DNA of 64,000 bases from Massilia aquatica. Lineage in GTDB: Bacteria > Pseudomonadota > Gammaproteobacteria > Burkholderiales > Burkholderiaceae_D. This document shows positions 9,035 to 18,189 of this stretch, one piece after another (within the stretch, counting starts at the first letter, position 1; the number at the start of each line of letters is the position of its first letter). The stretch covers positions 243,691 to 307,690 of the forward strand of contig NZ_VVIW01000007.1 of the NCBI RefSeq assembly GCF_011682045.1, read 5' to 3'. Below the pieces are notes generated by a model. It did not search any database. It saw only the letters and a list, made by a program, of their open reading frames with translations, and had not been told where the DNA came from. A program made the translations under genes and the position numbers.

Positions 9035-9063
9035 CCGTCGCCCCGCCTGTGCGGGGGCGACGG
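9035..9063. repeat. REP-like palindrome, family 2 (copy 1)
   Basis: Hairpin CCGTCGCCCCGC - CTGT - GCGGGGGCGACGG with one bulged G, immediately followed by TCTTAAGG. A second copy with the same layout and the same TCTTAAGG tail lies at 33748-33777 after htpG. It sits between the stop codons of convergent genes (cheW-like and the ABC-F gene) and could act as a bidirectional terminator. Confidence 0.6.
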
Positions 9064-9103
9064 TCTTAAGGTAAGCGGCTTGAAGGTAAGGGATCAGCCT
9101 CTT

Positions 9104-11116
9104 TTAAGCTAAAGCTCCCAACCCTTCCAATTGCTCCTGCAACTCCATCCACTCCGCTTCCAGCTGCGCCAGGTCTTTCTTGTAGAACGACTGGTCCGCC
9201 AGCAGCGTTTTCAGCTTGGCCTTGTTGGCCGCTTCATAGATGCTCGCTTCGCCAAGCTTTCCATCCACGTCCGCCTTCTGCTCGTTGCGCTTGGCGATCT
9301 GCTCTTCCAGGCGCTTGATCTTGCCCTCGATCGGTTTGCGCAAGGCTGCCGTGCGCTGGCGCTGCTCCGCGTCCTGGCGCTTCTGCTCCTTCTGGTCCTT
9401 CTTGTCGACCACCGGCGCGGCCGGCGCCGCAACCGCCGCCGCCACCGGGAACGCGGTCTTGTTGTCCTTGCCCGCCGCCGGCAGCACGGTGGTGCCCTTG
9501 CCAAGCTTGGTCTGGAACAGCCAGTCCTTGTAGTCGTCCAGGTCACCGTCGAACGGCTGCAGCTTGCCGTCGGCGACGATGATGAACTGGTCGGTGGTGG
9601 CGCGCAGCAGATGGCGATCGTGCGATACCACCACCAGCGTGCCTTCGAACTGCGCCAGCGCCATGGTCAGCGCTTCGCGGGTTTCCAGGTCCAGGTGATT
9701 GGTCGGTTCATCGAGCAGCAGCAGGTTGGGGCGCTGCCAGACGATCAGCGCCAGTGCCAGGCGCGCTTTCTCGCCGCCGGAAAACGGGCGGATCGGGCTG
9801 GTGACCATATTGCCGGGGAAGTTAAAGCCGCCCAGGAAGTTACGCAGTTCCTGCTCGCGCACCGTCGGCGCGATTTTTGACAAGTGCCACAGCGGCGACT
9901 CGTCATGGCGCAGCATTTCCACCTGGTGCTGCGCAAAATAGCCGATCGACAGGCCCTTGCCGAGCGTGGCGTCGCCGGTCAGCGGCATCAGTTCGCCGGC
10001 GATGGTCTTGATCAGGGTCGATTTGCCGGCGCCGTTCACACCCAGCAGGCCAATGCGCTGGCCGATCTGCAGCGAGAACTTGATGTTCGAGACGATCACC
10101 TTGTCGCCGATCCTGTCGCCATGCTCGTCGAGGATATGGTAGCCGGCGTCCACGTCTTCCATCACCAGCAGTGGATTCGGTGCGGCCAGCGGCTCGCGGA
10201 ATTCGAACGAGAATTCGGCGGCGGCGCGCAAGGGCGCCAGTTCTTCCATTTTCTCGAGCGCCTTCATGCGGCTCTGGGCCTGGCGCGCTTTCGAGGCCTG
10301 CGCCTTGAAGCGGTTCACGAACGACTCGAGGTGGGCACGCTGGCGCTGCTGCTTGGCCAGCGCACCGGCGGCCAGGATCATCTGGGCCGCGCGCTGGCGC
10401 TCGAAGCCGGAGTAGTTACCCGAGTAGCGTTTCAGCCTGCGCTCGTCGATGTGCACGATGACGTTGACGATTTCGTCGAGGAAGTCGCGATCGTGGGAAA
10501 TGATGATCAGGGTGCCGGCGTAGCGTTTGAGCCAGTCTTCCAGCCAGATGATTGCGTCCAGATCCAGGTGATTGGTCGGTTCATCGAGCAGCAACAGGTC
10601 GGAAGGGCACATCAGCGCCTGCGCCAGGTTCAGGCGCATGCGCCAGCCGCCCGAGAAGCTGGCGATTGGCTGCTGCATCTGCGACAGCGAAAAGCCAAGG
10701 CCCAGCAGCAGCTGTTCGCCGCGCGACTGCACCGTGTAGGCGTCGGCGTCGGCCAGCGCGCTGTAGATGTCGCCGATGGCGATGCCGTTCTCGGTCGATT
10801 CCGGCTCCGATTCCAGGCGCGCCAGTTCCGCTTCGAGTTTGCGCAGGTGGACGTCGCCGTCAATGGCGTAATCGAGCGCCGCGCGTTCGAGCGGCGGCGT
10901 TTCCTGGGCTACGTACGCCATGCGCCATTTGGCGGGGAAATCGATCTCGCCCTGGTCCGGGTGCAGCTCGCCGCGCAGCATGCCGAACAGGCTCGATTTG
11001 CCGGCGCCATTGGCGCCGATCAGGCCGATTTTATCGCCCGGGTTGAGGGTAAGGTCGACGCCTTCCAGCAGCGGCTTGGTGCCGCGCATCAGGCTAACGT
11101 TCAGGAAACGGATCAT
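9104..11116 (-). CDS. ABC-F family ATPase (YheS-like)
   Basis: A 670-residue soluble protein with two ABC ATPase domains and no membrane segments. Walker A motifs are GANGAGKSS (about 34-42) and GVNGAGKST. The signatures are SFSGGWRMRLNLAQAL and PFSGGEKARLALAL, each followed by a Walker B LLLLDEPTNHLDL. The charged linker between the domains (AKQQRQRAHLESFVNRFKAQ) is the ABC-F ribosome-probing arm. A C-terminal coiled coil (about 585-665) is preceded by an Ala/Val-rich spacer. ABC-F proteins act on the ribosomal E site during translation. Length and layout best match YheS, but substrate or stalled-peptide specificity cannot be read from sequence. It lies 25 bases downstream of prmB. Confidence 0.88.
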   Translation of the reverse strand: MIRFLNVSLMRGTKPLLEGVDLTLNPGDKIGLIGANGAGKSSLFGMLRGELHPDQGEIDFPAKWRMAYVAQETPPLERAALDYAIDGDVHLRKLEAELARLESEPESTENGIAIGDIYSALADADAYTVQSRGEQLLLGLGFSLSQMQQPIASFSGGWRMRLNLAQALMCPSDLLLLDEPTNHLDLDAIIWLEDWLKRYAGTLIIISHDRDFLDEIVNVIVHIDERRLKRYSGNYSGFERQRAAQMILAAGALAKQQRQRAHLESFVNRFKAQASKARQAQSRMKALEKMEELAPLRAAAEFSFEFREPLAAPNPLLVMEDVDAGYHILDEHGDRIGDKVIVSNIKFSLQIGQRIGLLGVNGAGKSTLIKTIAGELMPLTGDATLGKGLSIGYFAQHQVEMLRHDESPLWHLSKIAPTVREQELRNFLGGFNFPGNMVTSPIRPFSGGEKARLALALIVWQRPNLLLLDEPTNHLDLETREALTMALAQFEGTLVVVSHDRHLLRATTDQFIIVADGKLQPFDGDLDDYKDWLFQTKLGKGTTVLPAAGKDNKTAFPVAAAVAAPAAPVVDKKDQKEQKRQDAEQRQRTAALRKPIEGKIKRLEEQIAKRNEQKADVDGKLGEASIYEAANKAKLKTLLADQSFYKKDLAQLEAEWMELQEQLEGLGALA

Positions 11117-11141
11117 GTTCTACTTTTTGGTATGAGTGGGA

Positions 11142-12044
11142 TTACTGTGCTTGCAACTGCTCTGCGGTGAGCAGGAAAACCATGTCGTCGCCGGCGCTGG
11201 TGGTCACCCAGGTCAGGCCGAGGTGGCCGAAGGCCGCTTCCGCGTACTCGCGCTCGTTGCCGATTTCGACCATCAGGATGCCGTTCGGCGTCAGGCGTTC
11301 GGCGGCCCCGGCAACGATCTTGCGCACCAGGTCCATGCCGTCGGCGCCGCCGTCGAGCGCAATCTGCGGCTCGCGCAGGTACTCCGGCGGCAGCGACGCC
11401 ATCGAGGCCGAATTGACGTACGGCGGGTTGGAGATGATCAGGTCGTATTTTTTGAACGGGACGTTCTGGTACAGGTCCGAGGCGATCGGATTGACGCGGC
11501 CTTCGAGCTTGTATTCGCGGATATTCTGTTCCGCCACGGCCAGCGCGTCGGCCGAGATGTCGACCGCGTCGACCACGCTGTCGGGGAAGGCGTCGGCCAT
11601 CATGATCGCCAGGCAGCCCGACCCGGTGCACAGTTCGAGGATGTTCTCGACCGCGTACGGATCTTCCACCCACGGGCTGAACTGGTGCGGGATCAGTTCG
11701 TGGATGAAGGAACGCGGCACGATCACGCGTTCGTCGACGTAGAAGGCATAGGTGCCCAGCCATGCTTCGTTGGTGATGTAGGCGGCCGGCACGCGCTCGC
11801 TCACGCGCCGTTCGATCACGGCCAGCACGTGCAGCACTTCGTCCGGCAGCAGGCGCGCGTCGAGGAAGGGATCGAGCTTGTCGAGCGGGAGCTTGAGCGT
11901 GTGCAGGATCAGGTAGGCCGCTTCGTCCAGTGCTTCGGCGCTGCCGTGGCCGAAAAACAGCTTGGCGCCGTTGAAACGGGTGATCGCATAGCGCAGCAGG
12001 TCGCGCGGCGTGGTAAAAGTCGATGTAAACAGGGTAGTCGTCAT
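11142..12044 (-). CDS. prmB: 50S ribosomal protein L3 N5-glutamine methyltransferase
   Basis: A 300-residue SAM-dependent methyltransferase. The SAM site is LELCTGSGCLAIMMA and the catalytic NPPY motif is in DLIISNPPYVNSAS, which defines the HemK/PrmB group of glutamine methyltransferases. The N-terminal domain (TPRDLLRYAITRFNGAKLFFGHG) is characteristic of PrmB rather than PrmC. It modifies a glutamine of ribosomal protein L3. The start is taken at MTTTLFTS, 13 bases after dapE; the frame upstream overlaps dapE and is not supported. It is part of the dap cluster. Confidence 0.92.
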   Translation of the reverse strand: MTTTLFTSTFTTPRDLLRYAITRFNGAKLFFGHGSAEALDEAAYLILHTLKLPLDKLDPFLDARLLPDEVLHVLAVIERRVSERVPAAYITNEAWLGTYAFYVDERVIVPRSFIHELIPHQFSPWVEDPYAVENILELCTGSGCLAIMMADAFPDSVVDAVDISADALAVAEQNIREYKLEGRVNPIASDLYQNVPFKKYDLIISNPPYVNSASMASLPPEYLREPQIALDGGADGMDLVRKIVAGAAERLTPNGILMVEIGNEREYAEAAFGHLGLTWVTTSAGDDMVFLLTAEQLQAQ

Positions 12045-12057
12045 GGCTGTTCTCGGG

Positions 12058-13209
12058 TCAGGTGTTGTGCGGCGCAGGCGCCAGCAGGTTGTCGAGCGTG
12101 CGGCGATAGATATTCTTGAGCGGATCGATGAAACGCACGTCGATGTGCTCGTCGATCTTGTGGATGCTGGCATTCGGAGGGCCGAATTCTATCACCTGCG
12201 GGCAGATGCGGGCGATGAAGCGCCCGTCCGAGGTCCCGCCCGTGGTCGATAATTCGGTCGTCACGCCAGTCTCGGACAAAATCGCGTTCGACAGCGCATC
12301 CGACAAGGTGCCGCGCGGCGTCAGGAAGGGCAGGCCCGACAGGGTCCACGCCAGCTCGTATTCCAGGCCATGCCTGTCGAGGATCGCATGCACGCGCGCT
12401 TTCAGGCCTTCAAACGTGCTGGCGGTCGAAAAACGGAAGTTGAAGTCGATCGTCACCTCGCCCGGGATCACGTTGTTGGCGCCCGTGCCGGCGTGGATGT
12501 TCGACATCTGCCAGGAAGTCGGCAGGTAGTATTCATTGCCCGCATCCCACTGCTCGGCGGCCAGTTCGGCCAGCGCCGGCGCGCCCTGGTGAATCGGATT
12601 CCTCGCCAGCTGCGGGTAGGCGATGTGGCCCTGGATACCCTTGATGACCAATTTGCCCGACAGCGAACCGCGCCGGCCATTCTTGATCATGTCGCCCAGG
12701 GTGTTGGCCGATGTCGGCTCGCCCACCAGGCAGTAATCGATCTTCTCGCCGCGTTCTTCCAGCAGGCGGCAGACCACCACGGTGCCGTCGGTGGCCGGGC
12801 CTTCCTCGTCGCTGGTGATCAAAAAGGCGATCGAGCCGGTGTGCGCCGGGTGCTCGGCGATGAATTCTTCGCAGGCCACGACCATGGCCGCGATCGAGGT
12901 CTTCATGTCGGCCGCGCCGCGTCCATACAGCTTGCCGTCGCGCTGGGTCGGAATGAAGGGCTGCGACTGCCATTGTTCGACCGGGCCGGTCGGCACCACG
13001 TCGGTGTGGCCGGCAAAGACGAATACCGGCGAGGCGCTGCCCTTGCGCGCCCACAGATTGGTCACGCCGTTCGACTCGATGGTCTCGCACACGAAGCCGA
13101 GCGGCGAGAGCAGGTCAATCAGGTGCTGCTGGCAGCCTTTGTCGTCGGGCGTGATCGAGGACAGCGCGATCAGTTTTTCGGTCAGCGCGAGGGTACGGGA
13201 AAAGGTCAT
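12058..13209 (-). CDS. dapE: succinyl-diaminopimelate desuccinylase
   Basis: A 383-residue M20-family metallohydrolase that removes succinate from N-succinyl-LL-diaminopimelate in the lysine and meso-DAP pathway. The metal ligands and catalytic residues are visible: [12 protein letters not shown] (His, Asp), [10 protein letters not shown] (Asp), and the acid/ligand pair in [12 protein letters not shown]. The C-terminal [15 protein letters not shown] provides the last zinc histidine. Length matches the family (375-385). It lies 21 bases after an ArsC-like gene and 13 bases before prmB in a typical betaproteobacterial dap block. Confidence 0.96.
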   Translation of the reverse strand: MTFSRTLALTEKLIALSSITPDDKGCQQHLIDLLSPLGFVCETIESNGVTNLWARKGSASPVFVFAGHTDVVPTGPVEQWQSQPFIPTQRDGKLYGRGAADMKTSIAAMVVACEEFIAEHPAHTGSIAFLITSDEEGPATDGTVVVCRLLEERGEKIDYCLVGEPTSANTLGDMIKNGRRGSLSGKLVIKGIQGHIAYPQLARNPIHQGAPALAELAAEQWDAGNEYYLPTSWQMSNIHAGTGANNVIPGEVTIDFNFRFSTASTFEGLKARVHAILDRHGLEYELAWTLSGLPFLTPRGTLSDALSNAILSETGVTTELSTTGGTSDGRFIARICPQVIEFGPPNASIHKIDEHIDVRFIDPLKNIYRRTLDNLLAPAPHNT

Positions 13210-13230
13210 CGTGGTCTTAGAAAACGGGTC

Positions 13231-13584
13231 TTAAAGTGAGAAGATCTGGCGGTACTGGTCGTCCGAAAAACCGACCGACAGCTGGCCGGCGCCGGCCAGC
13301 ACCGGGCGCTTGATGACGGACGGCTGTTCGAGCATCAGTTCGAGCGCGCCGGCCTTGTCGACGATGGCCGCGCGCCGCTCGTCGGGCAGCTTGCGCCAGG
13401 TCGTGCCCTTGCGGTTGACCAGCACTTCCCAGTCCAGTTTGTCGAGCCAGGCGGCCACGGTGGCGCGTTCGAGTCCCTGCTTCTTGAAGTCGTGGAAGTC
13501 GAAGGCCTGCTCGTGGTCCGCCAGCCAGGTGCGGGCTTTTTTGACGGTGTCGCAGTTGGGAATGCCGTACAGGGTAGTTTTCAT
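13231..13584 (-). CDS. ArsC-family (YffB-type) reductase
   Basis: A 117-residue thioredoxin-fold protein with GIPNCDTVKKARTWL at the N terminus, containing the single cysteine of this family. RPVLAGAGQLSVGF near the C terminus corresponds to the conserved RP segment after a cis-proline region. The YffB/Spx-like branch is regularly found next to dapE and is probably a glutathione-dependent thiol reductase. True arsenate reductase activity is not implied, since no ars genes are near and the family is distinct. It lies between pilU and dapE, 21 bases before dapE. Confidence 0.88.
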   Translation of the reverse strand: MKTTLYGIPNCDTVKKARTWLADHEQAFDFHDFKKQGLERATVAAWLDKLDWEVLVNRKGTTWRKLPDERRAAIVDKAGALELMLEQPSVIKRPVLAGAGQLSVGFSDDQYRQIFSL

Positions 13585-13724
13585 GGTCGATCAGGAGCGC
13601 GGCGATCCGCGCCCGGCGTGCGGGCGTGACTGCCTGAGTATTCTTGGGGAACCCGGGAGGATACCACAGGCGCACCTTCGATAGCGCGGTGGCCTGGGGA
13701 GGAGGCGGCGAGTTGCCGCCCCGA

Positions 13725-14876
13725 TCAGCTATTGAGCGTGAATTCGGTAAACGACGTCGACGGCGCTTCCTCGACCGGCTTGGGCGGCGCTTCCGGAGCG
13801 CTGGTGGCGCGCACGTCCGGACCGTTGTTAAGAAGCCACAACAGGTTGGTTGCCGAGTCGGCGTTGGCCAGGCCTTCTTCCTGGGTGATCAGGCCGCTCT
13901 TGACCAGCTCGTACAGGGCCGATTCGAAGGTCTGCGAACCCGGCGACAGGCTGTTTTCCATCGCTTCCTTGATCTGGCCGATTTCGCCGTTGTCGATCAG
14001 GTCGGCGATATAGCGCGTGTTGACCATGATTTCCACCGCCGCCTGGCGGGTGCCGCCGGCCGCCGAGCGCACCAGGCGCTGCGACACGATGGCCTTGACC
14101 GCCGACGACAAATCCTGCAGCAGCGCCGGACGGTTTTCGATCGGATAGAAACTGATGATACGGTTCAGCGCGTTGTAGGAGTTGTTCGCGTGCAAGGTCG
14201 CCAGCACCAGGTGACCGGACTGGGCGTACGCCAGAGCCGCAGCCATGGTTTCCTTGTCGCGGATCTCGCCGATCAGGATGCAATCGGGCGCCTGGCGCAT
14301 CGAGTTGCGCAGTGCGATGTAGAAACTGTTGGCATCGCTGCCGATTTCACGCTGGTTGACAATCGATTTCTTGTTCTTGAACAGGTACTCGATCGGGTCT
14401 TCCAGGGTCAGGATGTGACCGGCGCGCAACTCATTGCGGTGGTCCAGCATCGAGGCGATGGTGGTCGACTTGCCCGAGCCGGTGGCGCCGACCAGCAGCA
14501 GCAAGCCGCGCTTTTCCATGATCAGGTCGGCCAGCACGTGCGGCAGGCCGAGGTCTTCCAGCGGCGGGATGATCGCGGGCACGAAGCGGAACACGGCCGA
14601 AATCGAGCCGCGCTGGCGGAATGCCGACAGACGGAAGCGACCCAGGTTGGCGACCGAAATACCCATGTTCAGCTCGTTTTCACGCATCAGCTCGTCCATC
14701 TGCTCCTGGGTGCAGATTTCGGCGAGCAGGGCGGTGATATTTTCGGGCTCCAGCTTTTGCTGGTTGATGGGAATCAGGTTGCCGTTAATTTTGATGTGGA
14801 CGGGAGAATTGACCGCGAAGAACATGTCCGACGCGTTTTTTTCTTTCATCAGATGGAACAAGCGGTCCATTGCCAT
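13725..14876 (-). CDS. pilU: PilU-type twitching motility ATPase
   Basis: A 383-residue retraction ATPase of type IV pili. The start MAMDRLFHLM follows an AGGAGAAAAAAA site; the frame continues upstream to 14966 without support. Motifs are Walker A GATGSGKST, the Asp box ILTLEDPIEYLF, Walker B DCILIGEIRD and the His box TLHANNSYNALNRI. PilU works with PilT to give high-force pilus retraction in the inner-membrane platform. The C-terminal Pro/Ala-rich tail (APEAPPKPVEEAPS) is typical of PilU and longer than PilT. It sits 31 bases after dapD, in a conserved but functionally mixed cluster. Confidence 0.88.
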   Translation of the reverse strand: MAMDRLFHLMKEKNASDMFFAVNSPVHIKINGNLIPINQQKLEPENITALLAEICTQEQMDELMRENELNMGISVANLGRFRLSAFRQRGSISAVFRFVPAIIPPLEDLGLPHVLADLIMEKRGLLLLVGATGSGKSTTIASMLDHRNELRAGHILTLEDPIEYLFKNKKSIVNQREIGSDANSFYIALRNSMRQAPDCILIGEIRDKETMAAALAYAQSGHLVLATLHANNSYNALNRIISFYPIENRPALLQDLSSAVKAIVSQRLVRSAAGGTRQAAVEIMVNTRYIADLIDNGEIGQIKEAMENSLSPGSQTFESALYELVKSGLITQEEGLANADSATNLLWLLNNGPDVRATSAPEAPPKPVEEAPSTSFTEFTLNS

Positions 14877-14907
14877 TTTTTTTCTCCTGGTTTGGACTTT
14901 TACTGTA

Positions 14908-15735
14908 TCAGATACCGCGAAGCAATTCGTTGATACCTGTTTTCGAGCGTGTCTGGGCGTCCACACGTTTCACGATGACGGCGCAGTACAGGCTGTAGCT
15001 GCCATCGGCCGACGGCAGGTTGCCCGAGACGACGACCGAACCGGCCGGCACGCGGCCATAGCTCACTTCGCCGGTGGCGCGGTCGTAGATCTTGGTCGAC
15101 TGGCCGATGTACACGCCCATCGAAATGACCGAGTTCTCCTCGACAATGACGCCTTCGACGATCTCGGAGCGGGCGCCGATGAAGCAGTTGTCTTCGATGA
15201 TGGTCGGATTGGCTTGCATCGGTTCGAGCACGCCGCCGATGCCGACGCCGCCGGACAGGTGCACGTTCTTGCCGATCTGCGCGCATGAACCGACCGTGGC
15301 CCAGGTGTCGACCATGGCGCCTTCATCGACGTAGGCGCCGATGTTGACGTACGACGGCATCAAGACCACGTTCTTGGCGATGAAGCTGCCGCGCCGCGCC
15401 ACCGCCGGCGGCACCACGCGGAAACCGCCACGGGCGAAATCGTCGGCCGTGTAGTTGGCGAACTTGGTCGGTACCTTGTCGTAGAACTGCATGGTGCCGT
15501 CGGAAGTCATGACGCTGTTGTTCTCGAGGCGGAAGGAGAGCAGCACCGCTTTCTTGATCCACTGGTTGACGACCCAGTCGGCACCGGTTTTTTGGGCCAC
15601 GCGCATGCTGCCGTCGTCCAGGCCGGCGATCACGTGGGCCACTGCCTCGCGCAGTTCGGCCGTGCCGTTGGCTGGATTGATGTCGGCGCGCTGTTCCCAG
15701 GCGGTGTCGATGATGTTTTGGAGTTGTTGGGTCAT
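14908..15735 (-). CDS. dapD: tetrahydrodipicolinate N-succinyltransferase
   Basis: A 275-residue enzyme that transfers succinyl from succinyl-CoA to tetrahydrodipicolinate in lysine/DAP synthesis. The N-terminal helical domain ([16 protein letters not shown]) is followed by a left-handed beta-helix with hexapeptide repeats ([37 protein letters not shown]). The start at MTQQLQ gives the usual family length (274-275); the upstream frame to 15792 overlaps dapC and is rejected. It lies 32 bases after dapC and feeds the product that DapC transaminates. Confidence 0.96.
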   Translation of the reverse strand: MTQQLQNIIDTAWEQRADINPANGTAELREAVAHVIAGLDDGSMRVAQKTGADWVVNQWIKKAVLLSFRLENNSVMTSDGTMQFYDKVPTKFANYTADDFARGGFRVVPPAVARRGSFIAKNVVLMPSYVNIGAYVDEGAMVDTWATVGSCAQIGKNVHLSGGVGIGGVLEPMQANPTIIEDNCFIGARSEIVEGVIVEENSVISMGVYIGQSTKIYDRATGEVSYGRVPAGSVVVSGNLPSADGSYSLYCAVIVKRVDAQTRSKTGINELLRGI

Positions 15736-15767
15736 GATCGTTTTTTTAGTAAGTGGTGTGGCGGATA

Positions 15768-16988
15768 TCAGTCTGACTTGAGGGTCTTGCAAAACTGGAC
15801 GATGCGCTGGGCTGCCTCGACGCCTTCGTCGACTTCGGCCACCAGCGCCATGCGGATGCGGTTGCTGCCCGGGTTGACGCCGTGCGCGTCGCGCGCCAGA
15901 TAGCTGCCCGGCAGGACCGTCACATTATATTCCGCGTAAAGACGGCGCGCGAATTCGGTGTCGGACAAGCCGCTGCGGCGCACGTCGGCCCACAGGTAAA
16001 AGCCGGCGTCGGGCAGCTCCACATCCATCACTTCCTTGAGCAAGGGTGTGACCAGGGCGAATTTTTCGCGGTACTTGACGCGGTTTTCCTGGACGTGGCT
16101 TTCGTCGCCCCAGGCGGCAATCGACGCGGCCTGCACCGGTGGCGACATGGCGCCGCCGCAGTAGGTGCGGTACAACAGGAATTTCTTGATCACGGCAGGG
16201 TCGCCGGCCACGAAGCCCGAGCGCATGCCCGGCACGTTGGAGCGCTTGGACAGGCTGGAAAACACGATCAGGTTGGCATACGGCGCCGCGCCGCCGCTGC
16301 GCCCGAGCTGGTGCGCCGCTTCCAGCGCGCCCAGGGGCGCCGCGCTGGTGTGGTAAATCTCGGAATAGCATTCGTCGGCGGCGATCACGAAGCCGTAGCG
16401 GTCGGACAGCGCGAACAGCTGCTGCCAGTCTTCCAGCGCCAGCGTGGCCCCGGTCGGATTACCCGGCGTGCACAGGTACAGCAACTGCACGCGCGGCCAG
16501 ATATCGGCCGGCACGCTGGCATAGTCGCAGCCGAAATTGCGGCCCGGTTCCGAGTTGACGAAGTACGGCTCGGCCCCGGCCAGGTAGGCCGCGCCCTCGT
16601 AGATCTGATAGAACGGGTTGGGGCAGACGATCAGCGGCGCCGGCTTGGATGCGTCGATCACGCAGTGGGCGATCCCGAACAGGGCTTCGCGCGAACCGTT
16701 CACCGGCAGCACCTGGGTGGCCGGATTGATGGCCGGCACGCCGTAGCGCCGTTCCAGCCAGCCGGCGATGGCGCCGCGCAAGGCGTCACTGCCGACCGTG
16801 CTCGGGTAGTTGGCCAGTCCCGCCACACCGTGTGCCAGCGCCTTCTGGATGAAGGGTGGCGTCGGGTGTTTCGGCTCGCCGATGCCAAGGCTGATGGCCG
16901 CGTAATCCGGGTTCGGGGTCACGCCCGCGAACAACTGGCGCAGTTTTTCAAAAGGGTAGGGGTGCAGTTTGTCGAGATGTGGATTCAC
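15768..16988 (-). CDS. dapC: succinyldiaminopimelate transaminase
   Basis: A 406-residue class I/II PLP aminotransferase. The PLP lysine is in [18 protein letters not shown], and the N-terminal [16 protein letters not shown] plus CTPGNPTGA are characteristic. The start is GTG. It converts N-succinyl-2-amino-6-ketopimelate to N-succinyl-LL-DAP. The betaproteobacterial form clusters with dapD and dapE, as here, which supports this over a generic aminotransferase. It heads the minus-strand dap run. Confidence 0.92.
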   Translation of the reverse strand: MNPHLDKLHPYPFEKLRQLFAGVTPNPDYAAISLGIGEPKHPTPPFIQKALAHGVAGLANYPSTVGSDALRGAIAGWLERRYGVPAINPATQVLPVNGSREALFGIAHCVIDASKPAPLIVCPNPFYQIYEGAAYLAGAEPYFVNSEPGRNFGCDYASVPADIWPRVQLLYLCTPGNPTGATLALEDWQQLFALSDRYGFVIAADECYSEIYHTSAAPLGALEAAHQLGRSGGAAPYANLIVFSSLSKRSNVPGMRSGFVAGDPAVIKKFLLYRTYCGGAMSPPVQAASIAAWGDESHVQENRVKYREKFALVTPLLKEVMDVELPDAGFYLWADVRRSGLSDTEFARRLYAEYNVTVLPGSYLARDAHGVNPGSNRIRMALVAEVDEGVEAAQRIVQFCKTLKSD

Positions 16989-17048
16989 GGCGTTGCCAGG
17001 TTTTGGCGCAGGAAGCGCAGGGTTAGCGTAGATCGGAACAGCGACGTA

Positions 17049-18089
17049 TTATAGGCGCAAATGGCCGCTGTCGCGCCACGCTCCGGGATTTACCCCGGAC
17101 CATTCCTTGAAGGCGTGCGAGAAGGCGCTTTGCTCCTGGTAGCCCAGCAAAAACGCAATATCGACCAGCGACAGGCTGCCCTGGCGCAGGTAATCCATGG
17201 CCAGCGCATAGCGCGCCTGGTCGAGCACCTGCTGGAAGCTGGCCCCGGCCTCGCTCAGTTTGCGCTGCAGGGTGCGCGGCGAGAGCGCCAGTTGGTCGGC
17301 AATCGTGGCCAGCCGCACCCGGTCGTGCGCCAGGTTGCGGATGATCGCCGCGTGCACCCGCGCCACCACCCCATCGTCAGGGGGGCTGCGTTGGCGCAGG
17401 AGTTGTTCGGCGTGCTGTTGCAGCACCGGGTACAGGCCCACATCGGCGTTCGGCACCGGCCAGCCAAGCACCCTGGCGTCGAAGCCGGCCGCATTGACCG
17501 CTGCGCCAAAGCGCGGCAGGGCGCCGAATACGCGCTCGTACTCGGCGCCGTCGGCCTGCTGCGGATGGGTAAAGCCCAGGTGCGGCAGGGGCAGGGCGGC
17601 GCCGGCCAGCCAGGTGGTAAAGGTGCGTATGCCGGCAAACACGCTTTCGACCAGGTGGCGGCTGCCGTCGGGGTAGTTGCTGACCCATTCGTACTGGGCC
17701 TGTCCGCCGTCGAGGTGCAGCACCGAGCGTCCCAGGTCGTGCGCCAGCTGCTCGTAGCGCAAGGTCTGCTGGAAAGCCTGGCCGAAATCGCGGCACGACA
17801 GCAAAATCAAGCCATACACACTATAAGTGCCGAGCCTGACCCGTTCTCCCACGTGCAGGCCGAAATGCGGGTCGTCCGCCAGCCCGGCGCCGGCCGCCAG
17901 CAGGCGCACGTAGTCGGCCGCCCCGAGTGATTCGGGCAGGCGTTCGAGCGCCGTCGCGGGCAGGCCGGCGGCATGGGCCAAAGCGGCCGGGCCGACGCCG
18001 CGCGCCTGCGCCGCTTCCAGCAGCGGTTGCAGGTAGGACCCGGTGACGCGGCGCGCGTCAGCGCGGCGGACTGGCAGGGTCGCTGGCAT
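17049..18089 (-). CDS. AraC-family transcriptional regulator with ligand-binding domain
   Basis: A 346-residue regulator. Residues about 15-200 look like the arabinose-binding-like ligand domain seen in many AraC proteins of lipid, hydrocarbon and amino-acid catabolism. The C-terminal double helix-turn-helix (about 245-340) includes LATIADQLALSPRTLQRKL and LVDIAFLLGYQEQSAFSHAFKEWSGVNPG. It is divergent from the three-gene flavoprotein/GlpD-like/kinase operon across a 100-base gap, so it most likely controls that operon. The inducer is unknown; a glycerol- or alkylglycerol-derived molecule is a guess from context. Confidence 0.85.
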   Translation of the reverse strand: MPATLPVRRADARRVTGSYLQPLLEAAQARGVGPAALAHAAGLPATALERLPESLGAADYVRLLAAGAGLADDPHFGLHVGERVRLGTYSVYGLILLSCRDFGQAFQQTLRYEQLAHDLGRSVLHLDGGQAQYEWVSNYPDGSRHLVESVFAGIRTFTTWLAGAALPLPHLGFTHPQQADGAEYERVFGALPRFGAAVNAAGFDARVLGWPVPNADVGLYPVLQQHAEQLLRQRSPPDDGVVARVHAAIIRNLAHDRVRLATIADQLALSPRTLQRKLSEAGASFQQVLDQARYALAMDYLRQGSLSLVDIAFLLGYQEQSAFSHAFKEWSGVNPGAWRDSGHLRL

Positions 18090-18189
18090 GTTTGAACAAA
18101 GCGGTTGTCATGAAAGCGCAATACGTAAAGCCCGCCTTTGCATACGCTGGCGGCTGTGGATGAACTGACAAGTATAACGGGAAAAAACG

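Noticed and set aside
13231..13584. Arsenate resistance gene arsC
   Set aside because: The protein is of the YffB/Spx-like branch next to dapE; no ars genes or arsenate-specific context is present.
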